Assembly: GCF_005145005.1 (NCBI RefSeq)
Contig: NZ_CP039712.1
Span: forward strand, 1-64,000
Source: Vagococcus zengguangii
GTDB taxonomy: Bacteria > Bacillota > Bacilli > Lactobacillales > Vagococcaceae
Length of the DNA stretch: 64,000 nucleotides
Direction of reading: 5' to 3'
The position numbers and the translations under genes were made by a program. Shown here piece by piece: positions 21,414 through 30,127 of the stretch. The notes below the pieces were generated by a model, which saw only the letters and a list, made by a program, of their open reading frames with translations, was not told the DNA's origin and made no database searches. The stretch's first letter is position 1. Every line of letters begins with the position of its first letter.

Positions 21414-21565
21414 ATTGTTAGATTGAATTTTTTTCACAATAACAACAATAATAAGAATGTGAAAAAATAACGGGCTTAACCAGTTTTTCTAGCGATTAAA
21501 CCTTTAATTAAATGGTAAAAAATAGTAGGATAGAAGAAACGAATTTGTGAAAGTGAGACGAAAGT

Positions 21566-22651
21566 ATGAATTTCAATAAAAAAGTATGGGTGACCTTAGT
21601 TTTATTAATCAGTCTATTTGTAGTAGTTGGTTGCACTAACAAAGAACAAACATCTGATAATTCTTCCGGTAAAATTAATAAGGAAGCTTATAGTGAGCAA
21701 CAATATTTAATGGGGACGTATGTTAGGGTTCAAATTTATGATGATGGTAAAGAAGCAGTATTGAAGAAAGCTTTTGATCGTGTCAAAGACTTAGCTGATA
21801 TTGTAACAGTAAACGAGCCTGATGCGGCTGATTCTGAAGTAGAAGAAATTAATCGCCAAGCAGGGATTAAACCAGTTAAAGTCAGAGAAGATGTCTACAA
21901 TTTAATCGAAAAAGCGTATGACTATACAGAAGATTCAGATGGTGGTTTTGACTTCACTATTGGGCCAATTACAAACCTATGGCGTATCGGTTTTGATGAT
22001 GCTCGTAAACCATCACAAACTGAAATTGATGAGAAACTAAAATTAGTTGACTATCATAAGGTTAAGTTGAATAAAGAAGAACAGACTGTTTATTTAGAAG
22101 AAAAAGGTATGCAACTAGATTTAGGGGCGATTGCTAAAGGGTTTATTGCAGATGAAGTAGTCAAAGTCTTAAAAGATAATGGCGTGACCACTGCTATTGT
22201 TGATTTAGGTGGGAATGTCTATGTCTTAGGTAAGAGCCCTAATAAAAAAGATGGTGAATGGACAGTCGGTATTCAAGATCCTGATAAACAACGTAACCAA
22301 ATCGTCGGCTCAACAACCGCTTCTAATCGTTCGTTAGTTACTTCAGGTATTTATGAACGTTTCCTAGAAGTAGATGGCGTGAAATATCATCATTTATTTA
22401 ATGCGAAAACAGGTTATCCTTTTGACAATGAAATTGCGGGCGTTTCAATTATTTCAGATAAGTCAGTTGATGGTGATGGTTTGTCAACGGTAGTCTTCTC
22501 AATGGGCTTAGAAAAAGGCTTAGATTATGTGAATGGTCGTGATGATATAGAAGCTGTTTTCATTACGAAAGATCACAAAGTTTACATTAGTGAAGGCCTA
22601 AAAGGAAACTTCAATATGAATCTTGACTCGGGTTACGAATTAGCAAACTAA
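21566..22651 (+). CDS. apbE: ApbE/FmnB-type FAD:protein FMN transferase lipoprotein
   Basis: ApbE-family enzymes use FAD and magnesium to attach FMN to a threonine or serine of target proteins outside the membrane. The 361-residue product has lipobox VVGC (Cys23), then YLMGTYVRVQIYD, the conserved DLGAIAKGFIAD region, VDLGGNVYVLG, and SLVTSGIYERF. Its obvious substrate is the double FMN domain of PplA encoded upstream. The gene lies between pplA (separated by a terminator) and the prenyltransferase gene 32 bases downstream, matching the role called FmnB in Listeria. Confidence 0.9.
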   Translation: MNFNKKVWVTLVLLISLFVVVGCTNKEQTSDNSSGKINKEAYSEQQYLMGTYVRVQIYDDGKEAVLKKAFDRVKDLADIVTVNEPDAADSEVEEINRQAGIKPVKVREDVYNLIEKAYDYTEDSDGGFDFTIGPITNLWRIGFDDARKPSQTEIDEKLKLVDYHKVKLNKEEQTVYLEEKGMQLDLGAIAKGFIADEVVKVLKDNGVTTAIVDLGGNVYVLGKSPNKKDGEWTVGIQDPDKQRNQIVGSTTASNRSLVTSGIYERFLEVDGVKYHHLFNAKTGYPFDNEIAGVSIISDKSVDGDGLSTVVFSMGLEKGLDYVNGRDDIEAVFITKDHKVYISEGLKGNFNMNLDSGYELAN

Positions 22652-22683
22652 ATATAGTAAGAACAAGATACAGGAGCGAAAAA

Positions 22684-23625
22684 ATGAATTTAAATGTATT
22701 TTTTAAGTTGGTTGAAATTCAAACGAAACTAGCAAGTTTATTTCCATTTATTATCGGCGTGCTGTTTTCTCAGTATTATTTTGACCAAATTAAATGGTCT
22801 AACACGATTATTTTCTTCTTAGGAATGCTAGTGTTTGATATGTGTACAACGGCGATAAATAATTATATGGATTTCCGTAAAGCAAAAAATGAGACTTATA
22901 AATATGAAACTAATATTGTAGGGCAAGCAGGATTATCGGATAAGACAGTTCAAACGTTGATTTTTGCAATGATTGGTTTTGCGATGATTGTAGGGATTTA
23001 TCTATCAGTAAAAACAGGTTGGTTGTTATTGGTGATGGGTGGTCTATGTTGTTTAATCGGAATTTTTTATACGTTTGGTCCGGTACCATTATCCCGCATG
23101 CCACTAGGTGAGTTATTTAGTGGGGTGACTATGGGCTTAGGGATTTTCTTGATTACGGTTTATATTAATACGTATGATTTAGGTTTTTTCTTCTTAAGTT
23201 TAAAAGATTGGCAATTTAATCTAGTTGGGGATTTAAGAAAGTTAATTCCGGTAGGTTTAGCTTCGTTACCAATGATTTTTACCATTGCTAACATTATGCT
23301 AGCCAATAATTTATGTGACTTAGATGAAGACATTACGAATCACCGTTACACGTTGCCTTATTATATAGGTAGAAAAAATGGGATTTTACTCTTTAATATT
23401 TTAATGTATAGCTGTTATTTGGTTATGATAGTAGGAGTTATTTTTAAAGTCTATCATCCGATTATGTTAATTGTGTTATTGACGTTGCCTTTAATTATGA
23501 AAAACGTCAAAGCGTTTAGTGCAAAGCAAGTCAAACGCGAAACCTTTGTCATTTCGATTAAGAATTTAGTGATTTTTAATTCCGCACAAATTATCGGCTT
23601 AATCGCTAGTATTTTATTAAAATAA
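22684..23625 (+). CDS. dmkA: UbiA-family prenyltransferase (DmkA/MenA-like)
   Basis: UbiA enzymes join a polyprenyl tail to an aromatic ring; in extracellular electron transfer loci this one makes demethylmenaquinone from 1,4-dihydroxy-2-naphthoate. The 313-residue product has about eight membrane segments and the two substrate-binding Asp-rich regions: NNYMDFRKAKNE near residue 60 and NNLCDLDEDITNHRYTLP near residue 210. The first motif is slightly off the usual NDxxD form. No methyltransferase or other men genes are in the window. The gene ends at two tandem terminators. Confidence 0.88.
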   Translation: MNLNVFFKLVEIQTKLASLFPFIIGVLFSQYYFDQIKWSNTIIFFLGMLVFDMCTTAINNYMDFRKAKNETYKYETNIVGQAGLSDKTVQTLIFAMIGFAMIVGIYLSVKTGWLLLVMGGLCCLIGIFYTFGPVPLSRMPLGELFSGVTMGLGIFLITVYINTYDLGFFFLSLKDWQFNLVGDLRKLIPVGLASLPMIFTIANIMLANNLCDLDEDITNHRYTLPYYIGRKNGILLFNILMYSCYLVMIVGVIFKVYHPIMLIVLLTLPLIMKNVKAFSAKQVKRETFVISIKNLVIFNSAQIIGLIASILLK

Positions 23626-23632
23626 ACAAACG

Positions 23633-23677
23633 AAAAGAGCAGGAAAAACAACAATATTGTTTTTCCTGCTCTTTTTT
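23633..23677 (+). terminator. Strong intrinsic terminator after dmkA
   Basis: AAAAGAGCAGGAAAAACA (23633-23650) pairs with its full complement ending in a T run at 23677. Confidence 0.93.
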
Positions 23678-23686
23678 GGGAGAAGA

Positions 23687-23725
23687 AGATCACTTTTATT
23701 TGGGAGAGAAGTGATCTCTTTTTTT
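23687..23725 (+). terminator. Second, tandem terminator
   Basis: AGATCACTT (23687-23695) pairs with AAGTGATCT (23709-23717), then C and a T run to 23725. With the first hairpin it insulates the electron transfer genes from the surface-protein cluster. Confidence 0.82.
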
Positions 23726-24193
23726 ACCCTTCTAAGCTGGTGTAATAGTTGAAAGGATAAAGGGGTTTAGATATTCATTCGAAATTAGGTACGAATCATA
23801 ATTAGATTATACAAAATATAATAAAAAAAAAAGTTCAATCAACGGAATGATTAAGCCAATTTTTGCAAAAAAAATGACAAAATTAGTTTAATAACTAGTA
23901 GTATTTTCTAAATGTTTTCAGGAAAATATCAATTTATTCATAAAACTAATTTTATTTTGATAAAAAATAAGCCAGCAGCGTAATTTAAAAGGGATGATAA
24001 ATAAAAAGGATTCTACAAACTTTTGATTATTAATAGAATTGAACGTTTTAGCAACAAGGACGAAAGTGGCTGAAAAAAACAATTAAAATTGTGAAAAAAA
24101 AAAGAATTTTTTGAGAATAAAAAATGAAATGATGATTTATGATGTGTTTATCTACTAGGTCCATTAGCAGGTGAAAGTCAGGAGGGGGAAGTA
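23726..24193 (+). other. AT-rich regulatory interval before WxL cluster A
   Basis: About 470 bases without a convincing gene. The stretch is very A/T-rich with many poly-A and poly-T tracts, as expected of a long upstream control region. I found no promoter with good -35, spacing and -10. A strong ribosome binding site, GGAGGGGG (24181-24188), precedes the GTG of the next gene. Mga-family regulators bind long A/T-rich regions; that this one does is inference. Confidence 0.5.
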
Positions 24194-24556
24194 GTGAGAA
24201 AGAATAGTTTGTTCTTTTTGTTTATCTTAGGCGTACTTTTTACAACTAGTGGTTTTTATTATGCAGAGTCTCAAAATTATCAGTCAAACGGACAAACGAG
24301 TTTTTATGGTCACTATGAACAACAGGCACCACCCGTTATTGACGAAGACCATCAGCTAACGAATAGTGAAACGAAGCAACAGTCTACAGAGCCTGTAAGC
24401 ACCACTCAAAATAAAGTACGGGCTATTTTACCGATTGCTGGCGATTATTTGAATCCCATATATCAACAGTTAGGTTGTGTGGTTTTAGTATTCGCTTCAT
24501 TTATGTTAGTTAGGCTAAAAAGAAGAGGAGTTGAAGCCAATGAAAAAAATCTCTAG
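24194..24556 (+). CDS. Small sortase-type surface protein with LPIAG signal
   Basis: The 120-residue product has an N-terminal signal peptide (FLFILGVLFTTSGFYYA), a short Gln/Ser/Thr-rich exposed segment, and a C-terminal cell-wall sorting layout: LPIAGD near residue 82, a hydrophobic segment (LGCVVLVFASFMLVRL) and a basic tail KRR. The sorting motif has Ala where LPXTG has Thr. Small LPXTG proteins often head WxL operons. The start is GTG at 24194. Its stop overlaps the next start by 17 bases. The sortase at the end of this cluster is a plausible partner. Confidence 0.75.
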   Translation: MRKNSLFFLFILGVLFTTSGFYYAESQNYQSNGQTSFYGHYEQQAPPVIDEDHQLTNSETKQQSTEPVSTTQNKVRAILPIAGDYLNPIYQQLGCVVLVFASFMLVRLKRRGVEANEKNL

Positions 24557-25286
24557 TTGCTTGGCTGTTATTATCCTCACAGTGAGTGCATTTTCAACTA
24601 CTCAGGAAGGAATTGCTGAAGAGAACACAGAAGTTTTTCCAAAACAATCTGAAACTAAGAGTGACCTCACGTTTGAAGCAGGTGAAGGGCCCAACAAGCC
24701 CGTTGATCCGGAAAGCCCCGATCCAACAGAACCTGTTGAACCTAAAAATCCACCAGGTCCTGGTACTAGTGGCGCACTTTCAATCGATTATGGTTCACCG
24801 TTAATGTTTGGCTCTCAACACATTTTACCGACAGATCAAACCTATTACGCCTATCCGGATGAAATGGAAGGAGATAGTCAAAAACCGACATACGTTCAAG
24901 TGACAGACAAACGTGGAACACTAGCTGGCTGGAAATTATTTGTAAAGCAAGTGACGCCCTTCATGACATTAGCTCATGAAGAATTGGTTGGAGCAGAGCT
25001 GAGCTTGACTAAAGCCAGTATTGCTTCAAATGTTGATCTTAAGTATCAACCAACGATTGTTGAGGAGCGTGTTGATTTAGTAGTTGGTGAAGAATTACCA
25101 GTCGTTGAAGCAGAACCCGGAACAGGACTTGGGACATGGGTTTACCGTTTCGGTTCAAATTTAAGTGAAAATGCGGAGGCTGTGCAACTTTTTGTCCCTG
25201 GTAAGTCAGTAAAATTGGCCAAAGTATACAAGACTGATTTAATTTGGTCATTACAAGATACACCACAAAATAATCGTCTTAATTAG
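24540..25286 (+). CDS. WxL domain surface protein (cluster A, first)
   Basis: WxL proteins attach non-covalently to peptidoglycan through a C-terminal domain with two Trp-x-Leu motifs. The 248-residue product has a signal peptide (to about residue 25), a Pro/Asp/Glu-rich linker (PVDPESPDPTEPVEP), then the WxL domain from about residue 75 with first motif AGWKLFVKQ and final motif LIWSLQDTP. The start is ATG at 24540 after AGAGGAG; an in-frame TTG at 24531 is too close to that site. It has only the WxL domain beyond the linker, so it may act as an anchor subunit rather than an adhesin. Confidence 0.9.
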   Translation: MKKISSCLAVIILTVSAFSTTQEGIAEENTEVFPKQSETKSDLTFEAGEGPNKPVDPESPDPTEPVEPKNPPGPGTSGALSIDYGSPLMFGSQHILPTDQTYYAYPDEMEGDSQKPTYVQVTDKRGTLAGWKLFVKQVTPFMTLAHEELVGAELSLTKASIASNVDLKYQPTIVEERVDLVVGEELPVVEAEPGTGLGTWVYRFGSNLSENAEAVQLFVPGKSVKLAKVYKTDLIWSLQDTPQNNRLN

Positions 25287-25298
25287 GAGGAACAATGT

Positions 25299-26078
25299 AT
25301 GAAATTTAAAGTTATCACAATGTTATCACTAGCAACTTTAGGCGTATTAGCTAGTCAGAAGGTAGTTAACGCAGAAGAATTGAAGACGTATCAATCAAAT
25401 GGTTCAGTAAAATTTATTCCCAACTTGGATCCAACTGATCCAGTTGATCCAGAAAAACCTGATCCAGAAAATCCGGTAAAACCGATTGATCCGACTGATC
25501 CTGAAGGACCAAACCCAGGAACGCAAGGCCCATTATCGATTGATTATGCGTCTAGTTTAGATTTCGGTACTAATCGAATTTCTAACAAAGATCAAATTTA
25601 TTATGCGAGAGCGCAGTCTTATGAAGGGGATCAACAAGACACGCCTAACTTCGTTCAAATTTCTGATCACCGTGGTACAAATAGTGGTTGGACGTTAAAG
25701 GTTAAGCAAGAAGGGGAATTCACTGCAACTAGTGAGACATTAAACAACGTTTTAACAGGGGCTCAAATTACATTTAAAGAGCCAAAAGTTAATAGTAACG
25801 CTAAAAATGTTGAAGAACCCATTCCTTCAGAAATTATTACATTAAAAGTTGGTGAAGAATCGCTTGTTACATCGGCTAAAGCAGGAACAGGAGCAGGGAC
25901 ATGGGCAACTTACTGGGGGAATGTGGAAACTGTTGAAGAACACCTTGAAAGTGGTGAAACCAAGATGGTAAATGTCACGAAAGCTGTAAAACTGTCTGTT
26001 CCGGGTGCGACCCCTAAAGATGCAGTGACTTATCAAACCAAATTAGTATGGAGTTTAACTGATACCCCTGGGCAATAA
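25299..26078 (+). CDS. WxL domain surface protein (cluster A, second)
   Basis: The 259-residue product has a signal peptide ending near NAEE, a short YQSNGSVKFIPN beta segment, a DPTDPVDPEKPDPENP linker, and a WxL domain with GWTLKVKQ and the closing LVWSLTDTP. The architecture matches its neighbours, but sequence outside the motifs has diverged, so it is an old paralogue and not a recent copy. AGGAGG lies eight bases before the ATG. It sits 12 bases after the preceding gene, clearly in one operon. Confidence 0.92.
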   Translation: MKFKVITMLSLATLGVLASQKVVNAEELKTYQSNGSVKFIPNLDPTDPVDPEKPDPENPVKPIDPTDPEGPNPGTQGPLSIDYASSLDFGTNRISNKDQIYYARAQSYEGDQQDTPNFVQISDHRGTNSGWTLKVKQEGEFTATSETLNNVLTGAQITFKEPKVNSNAKNVEEPIPSEIITLKVGEESLVTSAKAGTGAGTWATYWGNVETVEEHLESGETKMVNVTKAVKLSVPGATPKDAVTYQTKLVWSLTDTPGQ

Positions 26079-26096
26079 TCAGAGGAGGGAAAGAGA

Positions 26097-28196
26097 TTGA
26101 ATAATAAAATATTAAGCTTTCTATTGAGTAGCTGCTTGATAACGAGTATCTTTCCCGTTTTTACTCAAGCGACCACTTCATCAGAACAACATATAGAAAC
26201 AACTATGACAGATAATCAACTATCAAGTTCTCAGATAGAAATAGTTGGTGAAGAAGCAACTGATGATATGTCAGAAGTTACCGAAACTACTGCATCATCT
26301 TCTTTAGAATCAATTACATCAGAAAGTAAAGAAACTGACACTAGTTTGAGTGATTTAAATGATGATAGGAATCATGAAAGCATCATAGAACAAACAACAG
26401 AGACAACAGAATTAGTGACCAAATTGAGCTCAAAACGAGCACTTTACGCGGCTACTTTGCCAAATGATCCCAATATCATTGCAATTGACAAGGTGTTTCA
26501 ACCGCCGATTGGCGTAGGGCCTAATATTTTGAATGACGGTAAGTTGTTACAAATAAATCCAGATAAAAAAAATCAATATGGTGCTATTTGGTCTAGAAAG
26601 CAGATTAGTTTGCTATCAGACTTTACTTTTAAAAGTTATTTATATCTAGGTGATAATAAGTCATTAGCTGCTGATGGTATGACATTTACTCTGACCAACG
26701 ATCCAAGGATGACTAGTTCTCCATCTCAAGTAATAGGATCTTCAGGTAAGGGACTAGGCGCCTATTCTGAAAATGTGGGTCAATCATATATTCGAAATGC
26801 TTTATCGATAGAATTTGATACATACTACAATGGTGACTGGATGGATTCTGAAATAGGTAGGAATAGTGATTATGGTCATGTTGGGTTTGTGACACCTAAA
26901 TATTACAATGGTAGCTATCGTGGTGAACATTCAGGAGTGATAAAACCTAATACGCATCTTTCTAATGGTAATTGGCGCCTTTTAACAGTTAAATGGAATG
27001 CCGTTAACCAGCAATTAAGTTATGAATTAGAAGGAATAGGGACGGCATCGTATACGGTTCAAGATATTAATAAACAATTTGGCGGTAGTTCAGTATACTG
27101 GGGATTTACATCATCAACAGGTGAACGATCACAAGAAAATGCCTTAGCTATTACACAAATCCCTTCAGAAGTATCATCAAAAGCGACGATGAGTATTGAT
27201 CAAGGTAACTATGTGACTGAAGGAGAAGCAGAACATTTAGCGAATATTAAATTCAAGAACATATTAAATGTGACAAACTACTTTATGGTTGACGTTGAAA
27301 AAAGAGTAACGATTGATCTACCAAGTGAATTAGCATATGTTGATGGATCGGTTAAATTGAATGGTCAATCCATTCAATCTTCAGAATTAATCGTCGAAAA
27401 TAATCGTCTAATGATTGATGTTGATCGCTTGCTAGTTGCTAAAGAGGATTTAACGATAGAATTTGAAGCGAGTGTAGTGGCTCAGATGACAGACAAATTA
27501 TTGACGTTAAACTTTCAATATCTAGAAGACGAGGTTCTCATTAAGAAATCAAATGATATTGCTTTACATATTATAAAACCAAAAGAAAAAACGCTGAACG
27601 TATACTATAAAAACTTTTTTAACCAGAGTCAAGATGTTGCAGAACCTAAAAAAATTACAGGGAAAATTGGTGCATCATATCAAGAACAACCAAAAAATCT
27701 TCCCGGTTATGTCTTTAAATCTGACTCGGGTAATACAGCAGGAATCTTTGAACATGAGTCGAAAGATATTTATTTCTACTATCGTGTGGGAGAACTATAC
27801 TTAGCTGAAGTACCAGAAGCGATTCAATTTGGGCAACATAAAATTTCAAACACAGACTTGAGAATCTACGGTCAAGCGAAAGGTCGCCTAGCGGTTGTAG
27901 ATGAACGAGCCTCTAGTGGCTGGCGGTTACAGTTATCAGAAAGTCAACCGTTAAATAATAACGGCCATGAATTAATGGGAGTACTATCGTTTGTGAATGA
28001 TAGTAGTTCACGTCTAATTAGTGATCAAAAAATAACGGTTTTTGAAAGTGATGACAAAGGACAAACAGATTTAACAAGTATATTAGAAAACAAGGATCAT
28101 AAAGGAATTCGTGCAGATATTCCCGTTGAAGAGCAACGACTCGGCGCTTATGAAGGAAGATTACTATGGTCATTAGAAAATGTACCCGCTAATTAA
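26097..28196 (+). CDS. L-type lectin, MucBP and WxL domain surface protein
   Basis: This is the large adhesin candidate of cluster A (699 residues). After a signal peptide and a Ser/Thr/Glu-rich stretch (to about residue 115) comes a legume-like lectin fold (about 120-360) with the hallmark ADGMTFTL and ALSIEFDTYYN strands. Then follow a beta-rich region with EFEASVVAQM (about 360-495), a MucBP-like module (LNVYYKNFFN, then LPGYVF and IYFYYR, about 500-565), and a WxL domain with SGWRLQL and the closing LLWSLENVP. The start is a TTG after GAGGAGGG. The lectin predicts glycan binding; the ligand is unknown. Confidence 0.9.
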   Translation: MNNKILSFLLSSCLITSIFPVFTQATTSSEQHIETTMTDNQLSSSQIEIVGEEATDDMSEVTETTASSSLESITSESKETDTSLSDLNDDRNHESIIEQTTETTELVTKLSSKRALYAATLPNDPNIIAIDKVFQPPIGVGPNILNDGKLLQINPDKKNQYGAIWSRKQISLLSDFTFKSYLYLGDNKSLAADGMTFTLTNDPRMTSSPSQVIGSSGKGLGAYSENVGQSYIRNALSIEFDTYYNGDWMDSEIGRNSDYGHVGFVTPKYYNGSYRGEHSGVIKPNTHLSNGNWRLLTVKWNAVNQQLSYELEGIGTASYTVQDINKQFGGSSVYWGFTSSTGERSQENALAITQIPSEVSSKATMSIDQGNYVTEGEAEHLANIKFKNILNVTNYFMVDVEKRVTIDLPSELAYVDGSVKLNGQSIQSSELIVENNRLMIDVDRLLVAKEDLTIEFEASVVAQMTDKLLTLNFQYLEDEVLIKKSNDIALHIIKPKEKTLNVYYKNFFNQSQDVAEPKKITGKIGASYQEQPKNLPGYVFKSDSGNTAGIFEHESKDIYFYYRVGELYLAEVPEAIQFGQHKISNTDLRIYGQAKGRLAVVDERASSGWRLQLSESQPLNNNGHELMGVLSFVNDSSSRLISDQKITVFESDDKGQTDLTSILENKDHKGIRADIPVEEQRLGAYEGRLLWSLENVPAN

Positions 28197-28219
28197 TTAA
28201 AACAAGGAGAATGATGAGA

Positions 28220-28975
28220 ATGAAAAAAAATCTAACACTTACTTTAGCTGCAACCTTACTAGGAGCAACAGCTTTACCAATGATTCAACTAGCAGAAACA
28301 ACCCCTGATGGTGGAGAATATGTATCAAATGGTGTGATTGAATTTACTCCTAATACTGACCCGACTGATCCGGTTGACCCAACTGACCCAACCGATCCAG
28401 TTGACCCAGTTGACCCAACGGATCCAGAGGGACCAACTGAAGGGACAAATGGTCCATTGTCGATTGATTATGCATCAAGTTTTTACTTTGGTGAGAATAA
28501 AATCACCTCTAAAGATCAGACTTATTATGCATTGCCACAGACTTATCATAAAACCGATAAGGATGGAAAAGTAACAGAACACGTGGGACCTAACTACGTA
28601 CAGGTGACGGATAATCGTGGAACAGAAACAGGTTGGAGCTTACAAGTTACGCAAGATGACCAATTTAAAACAGCCAAAGATCAATATTTAACAGGTGCTA
28701 TTTTGACATTGGAAAATGGCGTAGTCGTAAGTAAATCTGAATCAAAATTCCCAACAGGTTATGAGACTATCACTTTGAAGGGAACAGGAGAAGCTGAAGA
28801 TGTGATGACTGCAACTGATGGGGCAGGAGCAGGAACATATTTATTAACTTGGGGAACTGACGCGGATAGCGGCGCTAAGAGTGTTTCACTATTTGTTCCA
28901 GGTTCAACAACTAAGTATGCTGCAACTTATCATACTAAATTAACATGGTCGCTTACAGACGTACCAAAAGGATAA
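28220..28975 (+). CDS. WxL domain surface protein (cluster A, third)
   Basis: The 251-residue product has a signal peptide (MKKNLTLTLAATLLGATALP), a YVSNGVIEFTPN strand, a highly regular DPTDPVDP linker of near-hexanucleotide repeats, and a WxL domain with TGWSLQVTQ and closing LTWSLTDVP. Of three close ATGs I prefer 28220, ten bases after AAGGAG; 28214 is also possible. It is followed by an intra-operon hairpin before the WxL-interacting-protein gene. Confidence 0.9.
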   Translation: MKKNLTLTLAATLLGATALPMIQLAETTPDGGEYVSNGVIEFTPNTDPTDPVDPTDPTDPVDPVDPTDPEGPTEGTNGPLSIDYASSFYFGENKITSKDQTYYALPQTYHKTDKDGKVTEHVGPNYVQVTDNRGTETGWSLQVTQDDQFKTAKDQYLTGAILTLENGVVVSKSESKFPTGYETITLKGTGEAEDVMTATDGAGAGTYLLTWGTDADSGAKSVSLFVPGSTTKYAATYHTKLTWSLTDVPKG

Positions 28976-28984
28976 AAATAAAGT

Positions 28985-29017
28985 AAGATGAGAGGTTTGC
29001 AATAACCTTCTCATCTT
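28985..29017 (+). other. Intra-operon hairpin between WxL and WxL-interacting-protein genes (cluster A)
   Basis: AAGATGAGAGGTT (28985-28997) pairs with AACCTTCTCATCTT (29004-29017), one bulge. It lacks a clean U tract, so it is more likely a processing, stability or partial-termination signal than a full terminator. Confidence 0.65.
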
Positions 29018-29047
29018 TCGTGTTTTATAAGGGAGATAGAAATAATA

Positions 29048-30127
29048 ATGAAAAACATATGGAATATTAGGTGGATTATCATGATATTGGTAGTTAGTGC
29101 ACTACCAATCAGTCACGTGCAGGCGAGTGAATTTAATTTTGCTGTGACAACAATACCTTCAGAAAATCAATTAGACACACGTAATACGTATTTTGACTTA
29201 TTACTGAAACCAAACCAAGAAGATAATTTGAAAGTTTCGTTAAGAAATGATACGAATCAGGACGTTACAGTCGATGTCTCAGTCAACAGTGCAACCACTA
29301 ACTCTAATTTAGTCGTTGAATATGGGAAAAATAACATTGAAAAAGATGCTAGTTTATCTATACCGATAGAAACGTTAGTAGATTATCCAGAAGAGGTTTT
29401 GTTAAAAGCTCATTCAGAACAGATAGTTGAGTTCAAGGTTAAGATGACAGAGGAGGCATTTAAAGGAGTTCTTGCTGGTGGAATTACTTTTAAAGAGCGC
29501 GAAGAAGAGACCGCTGTTAATGATGATGCCAAAGGACTATCTATTAAAAATGAATATTCCTATGTAGTCGCGTTACTGATGCGCCAAAACAAGGAAGAAG
29601 TTATGCCAAACTTGAATTTAATAAGTGTGGTTCCAGATCAAATAAATGCGCGTAATGTTATTACTGCTAATATTCAAAATGATCAAAAGGCGTATATTAA
29701 TCGCGTTTATGTAGAAACTAAAATTACAAAAGCAGGTAGTGATCAGGTCCTTTATCAAGAAACTAAAGAGCGTGGCCAAATTGCCCCTAATACAACGTTT
29801 AAGTTTCCAACTCCATTGAACGGTGAAAAATTAGCCGGTGGTAAGTATCATATTACGATTGATGTTTATGGTAATGAAGCATCTGATGGAAAATTTTCAC
29901 GAAAAAGTGAAGATCAAGTAATTACTTATCAAAATCATTGGCAATTATCAGGGGATTTCGAAATTGCTTCAGAAGTCGCTAAAGAATTAAATAGTAAAGA
30001 CGTCTCGATTAAAAAGGATTATACTTGGCTATTTGTTTTAATAGGTGCATTACTATTACTACTGGTTTTATTACTAATCTTGTGGTTAGTACGAAGAAAG
30101 AAAAAAAATGAACAAGAAGCGGGATAA
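29048..30127 (+). CDS. WxL-interacting protein (DUF916/DUF3324) with C-terminal membrane anchor
   Basis: Proteins of this family pair with WxL proteins; the N-terminal DUF916 part is reported to bind peptidoglycan and the DUF3324 part to contact host or WxL partners. The 359-residue product has a signal peptide, DUF916 at about residues 30-160 (TRNTYFDLLLKPNQEDNLKVSL), DUF3324 at about 165-300 (with ANIQNDQKAYINRVYVE), then a membrane segment (LFVLIGALLLLLVLLLILWLV) and a basic tail. The next gene overlaps it by 20 bases. The nearest ribosome-binding match, GGGAGAT, is rather distant. Confidence 0.88.
   Translation: MKNIWNIRWIIMILVVSALPISHVQASEFNFAVTTIPSENQLDTRNTYFDLLLKPNQEDNLKVSLRNDTNQDVTVDVSVNSATTNSNLVVEYGKNNIEKDASLSIPIETLVDYPEEVLLKAHSEQIVEFKVKMTEEAFKGVLAGGITFKEREEETAVNDDAKGLSIKNEYSYVVALLMRQNKEEVMPNLNLISVVPDQINARNVITANIQNDQKAYINRVYVETKITKAGSDQVLYQETKERGQIAPNTTFKFPTPLNGEKLAGGKYHITIDVYGNEASDGKFSRKSEDQVITYQNHWQLSGDFEIASEVAKELNSKDVSIKKDYTWLFVLIGALLLLLVLLLILWLVRRKKKNEQEAG

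Noticed and set aside
23726-24193. Hidden small gene or RNA before WxL cluster A
   Set aside because: No open frame with a ribosome binding site and no stable fold was seen apart from the two terminators just upstream.
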